Assembly: GCA_041576975.1 (NCBI GenBank) | Contig: JBFGJY010000028.1 | Coordinates: 1-32,414, forward strand | Origin: JBFGJY01 sp041576975 | GTDB taxonomy: Bacteria; Pseudomonadota; Gammaproteobacteria; UBA4575 | Length of the DNA: 32,414 nucleotides | Reading direction: 5' to 3' | Shown here: in pieces, positions 32,147 through 32,414 of the stretch | Position numbering within the stretch: the first letter of the stretch is position 1 | How the letters are laid out: every line of letters begins with the position of its first letter | The notes under the pieces: model-generated | Database searches by the model: none | What the model was told of the DNA's origin: nothing | Seen by the model: the letters and a program-made list of their open reading frames with translations, nothing else | Translations under genes and position numbers: made by a program

Positions 32147-32414
32147 TTGAGCTAATAACTTTAGTTTCTTTGCTCGCCATTGGTTATATTTTTGGCCAGC
32201 GCGCAGAAAAGAAGCACTTTAAATCAATCATTGCACGTGAAAAAATAACCTTATACCTACCTGTTGTTACACTGAAAACGCCACCTCCTATACACCGACA
32301 TCAAATGAATTCTGAACTTGTTAGTGGCAATGTAGTGATCTCAATTGACTTCTTTAAAAAATTTGTCGCCTCCTTAAAGATGTTATTTGGTGGAAAAATT
32401 ACCACCTATGAATC
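32143..32414 (+). CDS. Second YbjQ-family protein, membrane-anchored, cut by the window end
   Basis: ATG at 32143 overlaps the upstream stop (ATGA). About 90 codons are visible: an N-terminal membrane helix (LITLVSLLAIGYIFG), then LYLPVVTLKTPPPIHRH and LVSGNVVISIDFFKKFVASLKMLFGGKIT, the family's typical N-terminal part of the domain. The 3' end lies beyond the window. It would form the membrane-anchored partner of the soluble YbjQ protein. Confidence 0.85.
   Translation, partial: MIELITLVSLLAIGYIFGQRAEKKHFKSIIAREKITLYLPVVTLKTPPPIHRHQMNSELVSGNVVISIDFFKKFVASLKMLFGGKITTYE

Overview
The window looks like chromosomal DNA of an AT-rich gammaproteobacterium, probably free-living or aquatic. That is an inference from the gene set: a two-subunit glutamate synthase, a TtcA with two CxxC pairs, an RlpA-like lipoprotein, YbjQ-family proteins, a rhomboid protease, a SOUL lipoprotein and a YegP/DUF1508 protein. 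Most genes read as AT-rich. Sampled lines of the two genes at 2.0-4.0 kb are clearly richer in G+C (about 53-55% in two 60-base samples, against 30-43% in two samples from 4.4-6.0 kb). I see no rRNA, tRNA, intact insertion sequence, prophage or CRISPR array.

Layout. 0-1.6 kb: a SOUL lipoprotein and an unknown small protein. 1.6-4.0 kb: a structured leader with an 11-codon mini-ORF lying on a palindrome, then two exported proteins (a fibronectin III-like protein, and a protein with an STN-like domain and five HEAT repeats). 4.1-4.3 kb: a MITE-like AT-rich repeat. 4.4-8.5 kb: four co-directional genes, a GCS2-type glutamate-cysteine ligase homologue, an aspartoacylase/succinylglutamate desuccinylase-type M14 amidohydrolase, a Cas4/RecB-like nuclease with a likely four-cysteine Fe-S site, and a secreted formylglycine-generating-enzyme-like protein lacking one catalytic cysteine. 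8.5-10.1 kb: two small secreted cysteine-containing proteins and a clear terminator. 10.2-13.3 kb: an unknown gene, then a tight group (rhomboid, DCC thioredoxin-like, ttcA, ICMT-like methyltransferase) and a HIG1-like membrane protein. 13.3-13.5 kb: an unlisted 45-codon minus-strand ORF with a near-perfect ribosome binding site. 14.0-20.0 kb: gltB-gltD. 20.1-21.9 kb: a DUF2726 protein, a small membrane protein and an SDR oxidoreductase. 22-23.4 kb, minus strand: an RlpA-like lipoprotein, a His/Tyr/Arg-rich exported protein and a DUF309 protein. 23.6-26.3 kb: an MFS transporter without a normal start codon, a 53-codon arginine-rich ORF and a MORN/YkuD fusion. 26.5-29.1 kb: a membrane coiled-coil protein, an exported MBL-fold protein and a convergent glycerate kinase. 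29.4-32.4 kb: a DUF1508 protein, tandem hairpins, a 42-codon membrane peptide ORF, two divergent membrane proteins, the 3' relic of a MATE transporter, and two overlapping YbjQ-family genes, the second cut by the window edge.

Functionally, the secure cores are ammonia assimilation (GltBD) and tRNA thiolation (TtcA). Around them lie envelope genes (RlpA-like, YkuD, SOUL, rhomboid) and accessory genes. The most interesting candidates for undescribed biology are the ligase/amidohydrolase pair at 4.4-6.9 kb, the G+C-richer secreted pair with its leader mini-ORF, the MORN-L,D-transpeptidase fusion, and several small ORFs below usual annotation size. Nothing here can be called a new system without comparative data.
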